Assembly (NCBI GenBank): GCA_965153355.1 | Contig: OZ231127.1 | Coordinates: 23,002,001 to 23,066,000, forward strand | DNA from: Flaccisagitta enflata | Taxonomy: Eukaryota; Chaetognatha; Sagittoidea; Aphragmophora | Direction of reading: 5' to 3' | Length of the DNA: 64,000 nt | Part shown: positions 10,453 to 22,281 of the stretch, piece after piece | How positions within the stretch are numbered: the stretch's first letter is position 1 | How the letters are laid out: every line of letters begins with the position of its first letter | Program-made: the position numbers and the translations under genes | Notes under the pieces: generated by a model | Told to the model about the DNA's origin: nothing | The model's database searches: none | What the model saw: only the letters and a program-made list of their open reading frames with translations

Positions 10453-11236
10453 TACAGTATGATTGTTTTTGTTTGTAACATTTCATGATGACATAATTCT
10501 TAAAGTAATTGAAATAATTGAATTCTGAAAAAAATTCCTAAAAGACTATGAAAATACATTTTATAACATATCAATCAAAGGATCTATTTAGAAAAATCTG
10601 ATTCTCTCGTGAAAAAAATGAACTACAGGACCAACTTGACAAGTTGTAAAATTGAAAAATTTGAGAAAATTTAACAGATGGACTGTTTACCTTTAAATTG
10701 TTCTCATTTCTAAACGGTTTGAGCTACAGATGCCAGATTGGTCTCAAATGAAAGATAATTTGATCTAGTTTTAAGGTTTTCTGATGAGTAAGCACTGATT
10801 TGATGATTTGAATACAATTTATTAACTATAGGCACATACTTTTGTTAAATTTCTAAAAATGATCTCATTTCTTTCATGTTTTGTATGATATGTGTTTCCA
10901 AACAGGTTTTTTTCTTTTTATTTTCTAAAACTACTTCAAATTATCTTTCATTTGAGACCAACCTGGTATTTGTAGGTCAAATCATTTAGAAATAAGAGCA
11001 ATACAAAGAAAAACAGTTTATCTCAAGACATGAAAAACAGTTCATTTTAGCCAAATATGACTTACAACAGATAGTAAGAAATCTGGATCCAAATTTTGTT
11101 AAAAAGTTTTGGGATTTTAATACTATAAAATGTATTTTCAATATCTTTCACTATCTTTTTTCAGAATATGATTATCTCTACAACTTTAAAAGTTATGTCG
11201 TCATGAAATGTTACAAACGAAAACAATCATACTGTA
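10453..11236. mobile_element. TA-flanked foldback nested in the 3.4 kb transposon
   Basis: TA|CAGTATGATTGTTTT on the left mirrors AACAATCATACTG|TA on the right. The inverted arms extend inwards through 'gtaacatttcatgatgacataa' and 'caaatgaaagataatttga' with their complements. It has no coding capacity. Confidence 0.8.
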
Positions 11237-11340
11237 TGAATGGACAATTGAAATTCTAGTTGGCTGTCATTTCATGGAACCTTTTTTGGGCATCATGATG
11301 GACCCTCCAAGGCCCAATCATTTACAACTATGATCAATCT

Positions 11341-12673
11341 TTCAAAATCTGTACAAACAGATGATGGAAGCCATCCCAGGTTTAGAGTCCAGTTCAGTTG
11401 AGAGGCATACTCTCTCTGCTCTTTGCGATGGATTTAGTAGGGAGTACAAAAAGGAGTGGATGAAATCATTATAAACCATCTTCAGCAGTATGATGTCTCA
11501 AAGCTGGAGGTTGCCATGAGGGCTTTAATGAAACAGCTTGCTGCAACATTGTCCAGGCAACGTGAAATACAGCATGAGTTTGAACCCAAATTTCAGGAAT
11601 ACTCAGAAAAAAAGCTGCGGGAACCTTGGGTGAATCACACTTAAAGCCCCTCTTTGAAATTTTCACTAAGGAACAACTTAGATCAATTCCTGTGGATGAT
11701 AAAGCAGGGTAAAATTATTTTGGGCACATGTCTGAACTGCTCAGAAGTAAAGGAGGTTCAGTGACAGACTTGTGCTCAAGTCAAGTTCAGAGATAGCATT
11801 TGGAAAGGATGCTGCAGACATGTTGAAAGATAAAGAGCTGAAGTCAAAGCAACAAGAAATCATCCAAATTGAGGCAGACTGGTCAAGATCTCAAAAGGAT
11901 ATTATGAAGTCCAAATGTCAGTGACAGATGCTGAGGCAGACATCTTGGTAAGAAAACAATCTAAATTCAAGCTTATTGCTCTTTGCAAGGAAAATGGGGA
12001 TTAACACAAGTACCATGCACCATTTTCATCTCAGGCTCAAGTAAAGAAATGCGATGATAGGATCAAGAAATTGAGCAAGATCAACTTTCCATCCTTTGCA
12101 GGGAGGTCAAGTTGAAAAAAGTCATGTTCTCTAAGATGCCTAGTGACTTTGTTTATTTCAAGCAATACAACATCACTGCCAAGCACATGTATGAGAATCT
12201 GCTTGCTTTACACACAGTTGATCAAAAAGATCAAGATGTTGTGACAGAGGATGTCTATATTGCCTCTGAATCTGCAGGTATACAGGCAGCAAACAAGTCA
12301 GCGAAGAGGTCAAGAGCCCCCACTGAGGTACCCCAAGGAGAGTTTATCTGGCCAGTAGAGGAAGAGGAATTTGTCATCACATAACAAGAAGATTGGATCT
12401 GTGCAATCCTACAACCAGGAGGAAAACAGTATTTTAGTACAGGCACTCTCTTCTCTTAAAACCAAGGCAAAAGATGATAAGGGGAAAACATATTTGCTTT
12501 TCTCAAACGAAGAAGTTGCGAATGACTTCAAAAGAAAACATCATTTGGAGATCAAGCATTCAGTCATAGTGGCTAAAAATGTGAAGAGAAAAGATTTGGT
12601 CATTGCACTGCTGGATTGGGAGATCATAGAGGCCCTGTTGGGACAGCTGATGGGCTCAAATAAATCTGAATAA
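11341..12673 (+). pseudogene. Decayed protein-coding region of the transposon, family not recognised
   Basis: Coding-like stretches occur in changing plus frames: near 11360 (MEAIPGLESSSVERHTLSAL), 11456-11644 (HLQQYDVSKLEVAMRALMKQ), near 11800-11900 (KDAADMLKDKELKSKQQEII), 12112-12384 (FVYFKQYNITAKHMYENLLA) and 12371-12673 (LLFSNEEVANDFKRKHHLEI). Composition and codon use are consistent across the pieces, so this looks like one protein broken by several frameshifts and stops. No transposase motif, zinc finger or DDE pattern is recognised. A few breaks could be introns, but no clean splice pairs were found. Confidence 0.55.
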
Positions 12674-13469
12674 AGCTGATGAGATATCATACATCAGCCT
12701 GCAAACTTTAGGGACAGTGAAGTCATAGTTCAAGAGCAACTAAAACTTGAGCATGGAACTGGAAACTTGATGCTATGGAAACTTTTTGTGAGCAAGTTTC
12801 TTTTTATGGGGGGAAGGGGCAAATTTTTACAATAAAAACCTGAATGGCTTGAAACAATTGAAAATGAGAAGATTTTTTTATAAAGCCTTCCCTGTGCTTT
12901 ACCTGCACCTTACAATCATTTCCTAACATTTACTGGTTAAACTAGTTTGCGACCTTTCCCGTGTTTTACCCCGACCAAACAATCATTTCCATGCGTTTAC
13001 TTGTGAAATTTTATTGATGAAGCTCTTAATTCATTTAGGAAGTAATTGAATATCAAATTTAGCTGATGTAGGAGTCAGTTTATTTATCAGTTAGAATGCC
13101 CAGTTCCAATTGATAATGAATTAGTTGTATAAATGATCATTTTCTATTAATTTTTCAACGTTTTTTAAGATTTTTCATGAAGAAAAAGATTCAAGGCACA
13201 AGAAGCAAATTTTTCTACTTCAGTACTAGTAATCAGTGTGTAGGCTAGTGTTTTTCCAGTTAGATGTATCATTTGATCCTCAATTTAAACAAAAAAAATA
13301 TAAAAAAAGAAACAATTTACTATCTTTTTTTGTTTTTTGGCCTGTTCGGGGGGTTTTTCTTGAGAGAGGGCCCCAAAATTGATGGATTACCTCATATTTT
13401 GGGCCTACTGAACCAAAAATCGATCACACTGTCCAATCTGTTTCCATGACTTACTCTCGTACTCCCTTA

Positions 13470-13527
13470 CTTTTGGTATTATGGTCTTAACAACCGCACG
13501 CGACTTATAGGTGTTGGCCTTGTTTTT
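13470..13527 (+). mobile_element. GTCGCG-hairpin element, right part
   Basis: It resumes in the same CTTTTGG context as the left part and ends CGCACGCGACTTATAGGTGT then TGGCCTTGTTTT. Confidence 0.65.
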
Positions 13528-13744
13528 TAGCAAATAATTTCATTCCTTTTCGTGAAGGTCATCAAATATATGCAATTTCCAATCATAGCTCTGAGGAGGC
13601 ATCTTGATTTGTGCGTTTGCATTTTCGTTTGTCATAGTAGGACAAAGCCATTTTGCATTACAGTAAAATCGTCGGCAGTCTATATTGCTCACGCCAGGAT
13701 GCAGTCAGCATTCTAGTCAGGATGGAATTGTTTTTCGATTCTTT

Positions 13745-13889
13745 TTAGTCGCGGACACGCGACTCTACACCTTGCCGTGTCGGTCGGTCCGTCGGTACGT
13801 CCGAAATTTTCTGAATTGCAAGTGGTTAACACATTACTGCTCCTGCCCAACTGTCCGCGACAGGATTGCTGTGTATCCGGCCTTGTTTT
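13745..13889 (+). mobile_element. GTCGCG-hairpin element
   Basis: It begins TAGTCGCGGACACGCGACTC, has a GGTCGGTCCGTCGG core, 'actgctcctgcccaac' and ends GTGTATCCGGCCTTGTTTT. The next copy abuts it with almost no spacer. Confidence 0.75.
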
Positions 13890-14107
13890 AAGTCGAGTGC
13901 TACGCGAGTCTACACCCTGCTTTGACGGTTTGTCCGTCAATCCGTCCATTTATCCATCCGTCACACTTTACTTTTTTTGGGGATTTTGCGGCTTTTGGCC
14001 TCGCTGGTTCTGCCCAAATGATCAAGTGACCTCAAAGATTGAGGCTCAAACACGACCCCTACCCACCCGCACGCGACTGGGGTAGCCCCGCATCCGGCCT
14101 TGTTTTG
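13890..14107 (+). mobile_element. GTCGCG-hairpin element, adjoining copy
   Basis: AAGTCGAGTGCTACGCGAGTC begins it after the previous copy's end. The core is CCGTCAATCCGTCC and the end CGCACGCGACTGGGGTAGCC then CCGGCCTTGTTTTG. Two copies head to tail suggest insertion next to an existing end. Confidence 0.75.
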
Positions 14108-14343
14108 TTTTCATTTCACATGAGAAAATGCTGTTGAGGTCACGAATCTCTTAAAATGTCGAGATGTCTTCTTTTTTGCCCCCAAACTTAGTCATGGGGT
14201 AGGATCATTTTTAGAATTTCTTGGCATTTCTTTTCTTTTTGTAACTCTTTGACTCTTTGATCTTTCTCATAAATCGTTCGCCTTCTTCGTTGCTGCTCAC
14301 TGGGAAGCATATCTAACCATCCTACGGCGATGTCCCGCCATTT

Positions 14344-15143
14344 TAATCGCGTGCTACTCGACTCTACACCCCACTTTGTCGGTCGGTTGGTCTGTCCCCT
14401 TTTTGGGCAGCGGCCCCGAAGGGGTCGATGACCTATGCTTTCACACAGGGGAATTTTCTCCTCCTTCTCCTTCTCCTCCTTCTCCTTCTAACTACCCCCC
14501 CCCCCCCCACCTCCAGGCCCATATCTCAGCCTTGAAGCCCATATACCAGCCTTGAGGCCCAAAACCCAGTCTTGAGGTCCAAATCCCATCTTATAGCCAA
14601 AATCCTATCTTTGAGGCCCTAATTCCAGCCTCAAGGGATTTGGGCCTCAAGACTGGGATTTGGGCCTCAAGGCTGGGATATGGGCTTCAAGGCTGAGATA
14701 TGGGCCTGAAGGTGGGGGGAGGGGGAACGGAGGAGGAGGAGGAGGAGGAGAAAATTCCCCTGTGTGAAAGCATAGGTCATCGACCCCTTCGGGGCCGCTG
14801 TCCTGCTCCCCCCTCAACTTCAACCACAACCTACTAAGGCAGGGCACGGGTACCGCTGACCATCTAACGCTTTTGCGACTATTACTTTTTCGGTGTTTTT
14901 AAATTTTTTGGGCTCACAGCTCCTTCCCATATGCCATTATAAGTCATTCTAAGTCATTCTAAGTAATTCTGAGTCATTTTAAGTAATATAAAGCTATGTT
15001 AAGTCACTTCAGTCAATCAGGTCAATTTAGTCATTTAAGTCATTTCAAGTCATTTCAGCTCATCTTGAGTCATTTAAAGTTAATTTCAGTCATCTTAAGT
15101 TATTTATGTCCCGCACGCGACTTATAGGTGTTGGCCTTGTTTC
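14344..15143 (+). mobile_element. GTCGCG-hairpin element carrying a snapback element
   Basis: It starts TAATCGCGTGCTACTCGACTC with a GTCGGTCGGTTGG core, encloses the snapback at 14405-14803, continues with AAGTCATTCT repeats and ends CGCACGCGACTTATAGGTGT then TGGCCTTGTTT. Confidence 0.75.
14405..14803. repeat. Snapback element with GGGCAGCGGCCCC stem and GGGATTTGGGCCTCAAG minisatellite
   Basis: The left arm GGGCAGCGGCCCCGAAGGGG then 'tcgatgacctatgctttcac' is mirrored at the right end. Between the arms lie inverted minisatellite arrays (18-20 bp units such as GGGATTTGGGCCTCAAGGCT and the complement). Confidence 0.85.
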
Positions 15144-15854
15144 CTTCACTCCTTGTGTCTTTTGTCACGTGAAAATCTTGCCATTCAGGAAAAATTAAAG
15201 AGCTTTTGGTCTCTCTTCCGCAAATCCAAACTCATAACTCAAAACGCGAACCACATCTTCAAAATTCTCACTTTTTCAACCCCCCCCAAAAAAGGTCCCA
15301 TCGTTCTTTGATTCGTTCAAAAACGGAATTTTTCTGTCATGGATCGGTCATAAATATCTGCCTGATTGACTGTTTAGTAATCAATGTTTACATCTACCAT
15401 CAAAACAATTGGTATTCTCTAAGACATGTGTGGTGTGAGAAGGAGATTCTGCTCAAAAATCTTTTTTTTTTCCCATAGATTGAAACAGAATTCAGATGTA
15501 ACTGAGGAGTGGTTAAAAACATGGAAAAATATGAAGAAAAAACTGCGAAAATGAAAAAAGACAGAGAAAAAAAAGATTTTTTTCTTTTCATTCCCAAAAA
15601 CTGCGCCAAAATAGATTCAAGTCCGTTTTCCTGCAGATCCGATTTTTGTAGATTGAGAGATCTTTTAGACTCAAAAGGGAGAATCGATGCGTCCTACCTT
15701 GATACCTGATATAGTATTAACAAGATTTATTTGAATGAGCTTATCTCAAATGAGAGCCTGACATGATCCTGCACAAAATGTCAATATGAAAGCGCGGCAT
15801 TCCTTTGTGTCAATGAATATCGATGAATGAGATCGAAAAAAGAAAACGGTAAGA

Positions 15855-15947
15855 AGGGAAGTAGAAGTAGAAGTAGAAGAAGAAGTAGAAGAAGAAGAAG
15901 AAGAAGAAGAAGAAGAAGAAGAAGAAGAAGAAGAAGAAGAAGAAGAA

Positions 15948-15994
<47 letters not shown>

Positions 15995-16005
15995 AGAAGA
16001 AGAAG

Positions 16006-16076
<71 letters not shown>

Positions 16077-16328
16077 AAACATGAACAATAAACGCAAAGG
16101 GAAGAAGAGGAAGAAGAAGAAGAAGAAGAAAAAGAAAAAGAAAAAGAAAAAGAAAAAGAAAAAGAAAAAGAAAAAGAAAAAGAAAAAGAAGAAGAAGAAG
16201 AAGAAGAAGAAGAAGAAAAAGACGACAAAGAAGGAGAAGAAGAATAAGAATAAGAAGGAGAAAAAGAAAAAGAAAAAGAAAAAGAAAAAGAAAAAGAAAA
16301 AGAAAAAGAAAAAGAAAAAGAAAAAGAA
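15855..16328 (+). repeat. Compound (GAA)n-(CAA)n-(AAAAAG)n array
   Basis: Four blocks: GAA, then CAA (16007-16075), then AAAAAG, GAA and AAAAAG again. All six frames are open for long stretches, which is an artefact of the 3- and 6-bp units. Confidence 0.95.
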
Positions 16329-16458
16329 ACCAGCGAATGACAGAACTTGTTCAGCGATTCGAGTTTGAGACAAGTTGGAACAATTGACGGGGGAAACCTG
16401 CGTTTGTACGCTTGTATGTACCGCACAAGACTGAATAAATGCACTTCAATTTTTCTAC

Positions 16459-17809
16459 AGGGTGTTCAATCTCAAAGTCGGAAAAGTAAAAAACTTACAT
16501 TTCTAAACGCACTAAGTCAAGGATTTCAAACCATTTTTCTCTTGTACACCGTCTTTAAATCGGAATGAGAAATGTTAAACCTTTATAAATCCTAAACTAC
16601 TTGGCAAAAAGTCTTCAAATTTTCAGAGAATGTCCGTAACATACTGCGGTTTTGTAATACAAAACCTCAAATTGGAGTATTAGATAGTTGAGGATTGGCA
16701 AAACATCAAATAAGATTCACTTTTGAAGCAACGGCAATTCTTCCATCTTTTCTTCCACAAAGAAGCTTTCTTTATTTGCATGCCATTTCTAAAGGAAAAA
16801 AGCTATAGCCACGGGGACGGTCTACATTAGCAGGAAATACATCATAGATTTCAGTTCTGTCAAAAAATTTGAGAAATTTTGGATATTTCAAGAGGTTACA
16901 ATTGATTTGAGAAAAAATTCTGCTGTCATGCAGACTTCAAATTCTAAAAAATTGATAAAAATCTACATAAATGTAAAAAATGGTCAAAAATTTTGCCAAA
17001 ACTAAAAAATATGATCATTTTTTTATCATTTGAGACCAGCCTCAGGGTTCCAGCTCAATATATTTTGAAATGGTAAGAATATAATAACAACTTCTTTCAA
17101 AAAACCCTATGAAATAAGTGATTTTGCCCCTAAAAATCCACTTTTTTCAATGATTTGCTGATCCTCTCCTTTCCATGACCAAAAATTGAAGTTTTGCTTA
17201 ACAAAACCGCAGTGTATTACCAACATCCTCTGAAGATTTGAAGACTTTTTACCAAGTAGTTCAGGATTTATAAAGGTTTAATATTTCTCATTCCGATTTA
17301 AATACAGTGTAGTATTATGTTTGAGGTTTTTTGTGTACAAATTTCCTTGGTCTAGCTTAAATGGTTTGTCCACAACATCAATTTGAATCTAAAACAAGTA
17401 TTTACAGTTGAAGTTCAAAAACTCATATTTTCATCAACATTGTTTTTCAATATTCTGCCTTTAATTCTTAAACGGCTTGATAACCGGTGCCAGATTGAAC
17501 TCAGATGTAAACATTTTCAAATGGTACATAATTTGAGTCCAATCTGGAGTTTTTACTTCGAATTTTTTTAGAAATTAGAGCAATTTTAAGAAAAACTATC
17601 ATGATTAAAAGGAGAGTTTTTTAGCACAAACTTGATATACTTGTTTTACTTAAAATTGATATTGTGAATAAACTATACAGGCTAGACCAATGAAATTTTT
17701 ACACAACGTCAAGCATATTACTACAAGAAAAAAATGATTTGAAATCACTGACTGGTTGCGTTGGAAAATGTAAGCGTTTTACTTTTCCGACTTTGAGATT
17801 GAACACGGG
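16459..17809. mobile_element. Foldback element interrupted by a TA-flanked foldback
   Basis: GGGTGTTCAATCTCAAAGTC then GGAAAAGTAAAA at the left mirrors ACTTTTCCGACTTTGAGATT then GAACAC at the right. Without the insert at 16545-17311 the element is about 585 bp. Inner arms pair at 17329 ('gtgtacaaatttccttggtctagc') and 17683-17708 ('gctagaccaatgaaatttttacac'). Confidence 0.8.
16545..17311. mobile_element. TA-flanked foldback element (MITE), copy 2
   Basis: TA|CACCGTCTTTAAATCGG at the left and CCGATTTAAATACAGTG|TA at the right: the same family as 4040-4809. It is inserted at TA in the left arm of the larger foldback, whose right arm keeps the uninterrupted TTCTTGTAGTAATATG. Confidence 0.85.
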
Positions 17810-17814
17810 GTACG

Positions 17815-18420
17815 AGTTGGACAATTTTTGTTATTCTCTCAGTTAAAATGGAAGTAGTTCAAAAAGCACATGATAAACAAAAAGAAAAATAGAAAGTTGT
17901 TTGAATCTTATATGGAGACTTGAGAACGTCAATCAAACTTGAGGCAAACTTTGGATTCGGTTTTTATTCAAGTTTTTTGATGCGAGGATGCGACAGAAAA
18001 AAAAAACGTCGGAAAATTGAAAGGAGGAAAATGAGGAAAAGGTGAAAAGAGAAAGAGATAAGTTTTTCTCTCTGTCTCACCTCTCTCTCTATTTCACTCC
18101 TCTCCCTTTTCCACTCTCTCTCTCTCTCTCTCTTCTCTGTTTGTCTGTCTGAACTGTTGAAATCTTAGGGAATTCAGAGACGATAAAAAAAAAAAAATCA
18201 CTGAAGTAATTATAAGTGGATTGAAAGCTTGATGTGAGCTTGATGTACACCGGATGGATGAAATAATGAGCTTGGGGACGGATGGAGAATGATATGTGCA
18301 GCTAATATGCGGCTGAGAGCCCCAGACGTGCAGCTGATGTATGATAAGGTGGAAGACGTGAGCTCTGTGAGCAGCTTCCATGTAATTGTAGATGTGAGGC
18401 TTATTTGAGAATTAAAAGCT
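17815..18420. other. Intergenic, short CT-rich stretch only
   Basis: CTCTCTCTC at 18080-18135; nothing else recognised. Confidence 0.5.
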
Positions 18421-18426
18421 AATGGA

Positions 18427-19008
18427 TACAGTAGATGTCGTCTAGACTTGGAAATACGGGGGAATTCATCACAGTAAGACAAGTATACTTAAGAGACTGA
18501 TATTTAGAATATAGACTAATAAAATGATGCTTTATTACCCATAGTGTTGGTTGCCATGGAAACACATTTTCATATATTTAACCTAAATTATCAATATTTT
18601 GAGAAATTTTTTGAGAGAACATCGTTTAAAATAAAATTTGCTACATCTTTCGCACAGCATGTTCTGTAAGAATATTGCTCGGTTAGCCATTGCTAAGGAG
18701 CGTAACTATGTCTGATAGCCCTGTGATGCTCCCTAGCAACCGCCAAATCAGCGATATTCTTACAGAACATATCATACAAAAATTGTAGCAATTTTCATTC
18801 TAAACAATGTTCCCTCAAAAAAATTCTCAAAATGTTGATACTTTACCGTGAAAACATGGAAATGTGTTTCCATGGCAACCAACACCCATGGGCAAAAAAA
18901 CATCCTTTTATTAGTTTATATTCCAAATATCAGTCTCTTAAGTTAATTTGTCCTCCTGAAATGAATTTCCCCGTATTTCCAAGTCTAGACGACATCTACT
19001 ATACTGTT
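18427..19008. mobile_element. Foldback element
   Basis: ACAGTAGATGTCGTCTAGAC then TTGGAAATACGG at the left mirrors CCGTATTTCCAAGTCTAGAC then GACATCTACTATACTGT at the right. The arms pair almost over the full length, including 'ttggttgccatggaaacaca' near 18546 and 18868. Confidence 0.85.
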
Positions 19009-19029
19009 CCTGGATGTATGAACGAATAA

Positions 19030-19210
19030 AAGAATAAATCAATGAATCAATGCATGAATCAATGAATGAATGATTAAATGAATGAATGAATAAAATGAAT
19101 CAATAACTGATTGATTGAATGGATGAATGAATTAATGAATGAATGAATGAATGAATGAATGAATGAATGAATGAATGAATGAATGAATGAATGAATGAAT
19201 GAATGAATGA
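19030..19210 (+). repeat. (GAAT)n microsatellite
   Basis: AATGAATG units, degenerate on the left and pure on the right. Confidence 0.95.
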
Positions 19211-19565
19211 GGATGAGGGTAATCATGATTAACTAAATATCAGCAGAGATTGTATCGGTTTCCAATCTCCATTAAAATAACGACGCAGAAAGCAAAAGAA
19301 GGAGAATGAAAACCCGGATTTAAAGTTTTTCCATTCATCTCTCAAGTAAACATTTGCATATAATCGCGAAAATGTGAATCGTTTTTTTGTCCCTGTCTCT
19401 TGTTCTTCTCTTTCTTCTAGATCTAAAACGGAGGTTAGTCTCCGCTTTTTGTGCATGTATCATTCTCTAGTTCTTTGAGATAGTAAATGGCATTTTGTAA
19501 AACCATTGACGAGGATAATTGGGTAACTTTACTGCAAGAATTGCAACTTGCAAGATCATATTTTC

Positions 19566-19755
19566 AGTCGCGAGCTACTCGACGCTTTGTCTGTCCGTCC
19601 ATCCGTCCGTCAGTCCGTCCATCACACTTTACCTTATTCATCATGTTCCTCCGGTCTTTGGCTCTCTGCTCATGCCCAAATGCTTTAGTGACCTCAAATA
19701 CGGCCCCTGCCCATCCGCACGCGACTGTGGTAGCCGTGTATCCGGCCTTGTTTTT
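19566..19755 (+). mobile_element. GTCGCG-hairpin element
   Basis: It begins CAGTCGCGAGCTACTCGACG, has a CCGTCCATCCGTCCGTCAG core and ends CGCACGCGACTGTGGTAGCC then GTGTATCCGGCCTTGTTTTT. Confidence 0.7.
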
Positions 19756-19759
19756 AGAA

Positions 19760-20480
19760 TTGTCAACATTTGATATTTTTGATCATGAAATTGCTACAGC
19801 TATAACCATTTTATTTTTTTCAAATGTTTGTCACCGCCTCTAGCATTGTTGCGTTACCGAAAGTCTTGATTTGACAATACAGTAAGACTTCTGCTTTACA
19901 TTCAATTTGCATTATGTCGCCTTTCTCGAAAAAAAGACTATTTCTTTCGTCTACGAAGAATCGTTTTAGAGTGAATAGTGAAATTTTTAATGTCTATGGT
20001 CGCGGGGGGGGGGGAAGTTGAGGAGATACGCATACGGAACAAAATCCATCAGAGATGGCAAAGGTCAGGCAGTCAGGCAGAACAATCTTAGGCGGTGACA
20101 CATAGTGTTGTCACCATGACATTTATGCTTTTAGTATGCGCAGTTCAATATTCAATTCAATTCAAAGCATTTTCTTTTTTAAGAAAAAATGATGAGAGGG
20201 GACTGATAATGAGACGATAACTATGAGATGCCATAACGTTGATGGGAGTTAGAAGATGTTATCAAGGGCCATGTTGAAAGGTTTGGTGAACGGACGTAAT
20301 AATAAAGGCGAAAGCCTGATTGAGAAAATATGATTGAGGCATGGCTTTGCAAGTCATATACCGCCCCCCCCCCCCCAAGAAAAAAGGAGATAAGCGTAAA
20401 GGTTATAAACAACAGTTATTTTTACGGGATTGTATATAATATATTCTGAACCATGAAATATTTGTTTGCTGGTTTATTGC
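19760..20480. other. Intergenic, nothing recognised before the orphan exon
   Basis: Two poly-G/C runs (near 20005 and 20365); no gene-like signal. Confidence 0.5.
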
Positions 20481-20485
20481 TTTAG

Positions 20486-20671
20486 ATGAATTCTTAGGAT
20501 CAACAGTTCAACCGTCTTTTCAAGGAGACAGGAACATTGATGGACATTGGACAATGGGGGAGGCCATAGCACATGATTTTGGTATTGTCACTCGAGCATA
20601 TGTGCAGCGTGTTTTGGGTGTCTCACTAAGACAAAAAGAACTACTTGCGAATTGCGTGCCACACCCTCGCT
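20486..20671 (+). CDS. Orphan internal exon of an unrecognised gene, or exon remnant of a transposon
   Basis: An open stretch of 186 nt is bounded by TTGCTTTAG and T|GTAAGT, a perfect donor, with phase 1 at both ends. The 62 codons give a sequence including DEFLGSTVQPSFQGDRNIDG, GHWTMGEAIAHDFGIVTRAY and LRQKELLANCVPHPR. Composition is balanced and unlike the surrounding repeats. I do not recognise the family. No partner exon was found within several kilobases. It may belong to a gene with very long introns on the plus strand, or be a leftover of a mobile-element gene. Confidence 0.45.
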
Positions 20672-21011
20672 GTAAGTATAGGAGTTTTATAAATATGTGA
20701 TTGCGCATGTATCATTTATCCGAGTGGCAAAGTCAAAATCATGTTCTATCGCGTCCGCGCGTGTCGCCCAATTGACAATTGCCTTTTAGAATTAGAAAGA
20801 GCGCATAGCTATATTGAGCGGCTATAAAGTTCAGCGAACCATTCAACCTCTATCCAACTGTCACCTGGCCCCAGTTTTCCTACCTCAGAAATCTCGTTTA
20901 GGCGTTAATAATATTGTTTGAAAGTCCGGCTGTAGAATCCCCCCTCCCCTGCCCCTATTCCCTATCTCTTTGTTTGCGATGTGATCTCTCAGCTGGGCTC
21001 AGGGCTTAAGT

Positions 21012-21174
21012 AACAAGGCCGGATACACGGCAATCCAGTCGCGGACGGTTGGGCAGGAGCAGTAATGCAAAAATTGCTCGAAATTCAAAAATGTGACCGA
21101 CCGACCGACGGACCGACCGACCGACGGACCGACCGACAGACCAAGGTGTAGAGTCGCGTGTCCGCGACTAAAAA
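21012..21174 (-). mobile_element. GTCGCG-hairpin element, reverse orientation
   Basis: It reads ACAAGGCCGGATACACGGCA at the left, 'cagtcgcggacggttgggcaggagcagtaatgc', a GACCGACCGACGGACC core and GAGTCGCGTGTCCGCGACTA then AAAAC at the right. The terminal hairpin GTCGCGtgtccGCGAC stands next to CTAAAA. Confidence 0.8.
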
Positions 21175-21405
21175 CCAATCATGTTCTATTTTCTTCGGTG
21201 ATCAAAGTGTCTCTTTAGGATTTCACTTTGATGTGTTGTGTGGGAGTGGAGTGAAAAAAAGCCTTTAGCCGTTTAGATTTCTTGTGTTTTTCCTCTTTTT
21301 AATCTCATTCGAAGGTGTGAGTGTTTCGTTTTTGGGCGTATTGAACTATAGACGAATGTATCAGGTTTAGAATGCCATCTTCAGAGAGTACACACACATA
21401 TGCAT

Positions 21406-21437
<32 letters not shown>

Positions 21438-21673
21438 ATTAATAGTTGAAAGCGCTGCATTTTTCTCCTTCTAATACAAGCACGAAAGAACTTTCACGTC
21501 GAATCCTAGCGTCGCTTCTTTGCTCTTTTATAAGAACTTCTGTATCCGGTTGGGGAAAAAGGGTGGTTGATTATCAATTGTATATTGTTTATTTCGAAAA
21601 GAGGAGAATCATTATTTACGTTCCTTCCAGCTTTTCTTGGCTTATTTTCCCTCTTTCTATAATTCTATTCTTT

Positions 21674-21678
21674 ATTTT

Positions 21679-21758
<80 letters not shown>

Positions 21759-21816
21759 TCCTTCTTTCCTTCTTTCCTTCTTTCCTTCCTTCTTTCTTTT
21801 TTTCTTTCTTTCTTTT
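21674..21816 (+). repeat. (CTTT)n microsatellite
   Basis: Pure CTTT followed by CTTTCCTT variants. Confidence 0.95.
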
Positions 21817-22083
21817 TTTCATTGTCTTTTTTATCCTCTTCACACACGTACACCTTCGATAAAACGACAACAATTTTTTTTCGAAAGAGGTAAACGACCA
21901 TATTGAAATGTTTTCTATTTGTCGCGTTATGTTGCAAGAAATAGAATAATTTCGGCTGAAAAAGATGTAAGCATTTTTTTCTCTGAGGCTTTTTTGAAAT
22001 TTGGGTGAAAACTGATTTTGGGGTTTAATGAGCCCAGGTGACTCCAACTGATCAGACGGGATTGGAGGCGTTTAGGTGAGATA

Positions 22084-22281
<198 letters not shown>

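Larger units (their letters stand above)
10074..13469. mobile_element. 3.4 kb DNA transposon with TIRs and 7-bp target duplication
   Basis: The ends are TAAGGGAGTACGAG (10074) and CTCGTACTCCCTTA (ending 13469). CTTTTGG flanks both sides (10067-10073 and 13470-13476). A second pair of inner inverted repeats, ACCCCCCGAACAGGC and its complement, sits near 10200 and 13340. It contains a decayed gene (11341-12673) and a nested foldback (10453-11236). It is inserted into a GTCGCG-type element whose other half resumes at 13477. The superfamily is not recognised. Confidence 0.8.

Noticed and set aside
15746-16444. 232-codon poly-Ser/Cys frame
   Set aside because: Read-through of GAA/CAA repeats; open in all frames.
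18094-18482. Minus-strand frames of 90-95 codons
   Set aside because: They overlap a foldback element arm and a CT-rich tract; no splice evidence.
19229-19456. Minus-strand frame starting MHKKRRLTSVLDLEEREEQE
   Set aside because: Composition is plausible, but there is no splice site, promoter or family match; the length is within chance.
19487-19565. Short plus-strand exon with frame MAFCKTIDEDNW...
   Set aside because: The frame runs into a GTCGCG element and has no donor or recognised motif.
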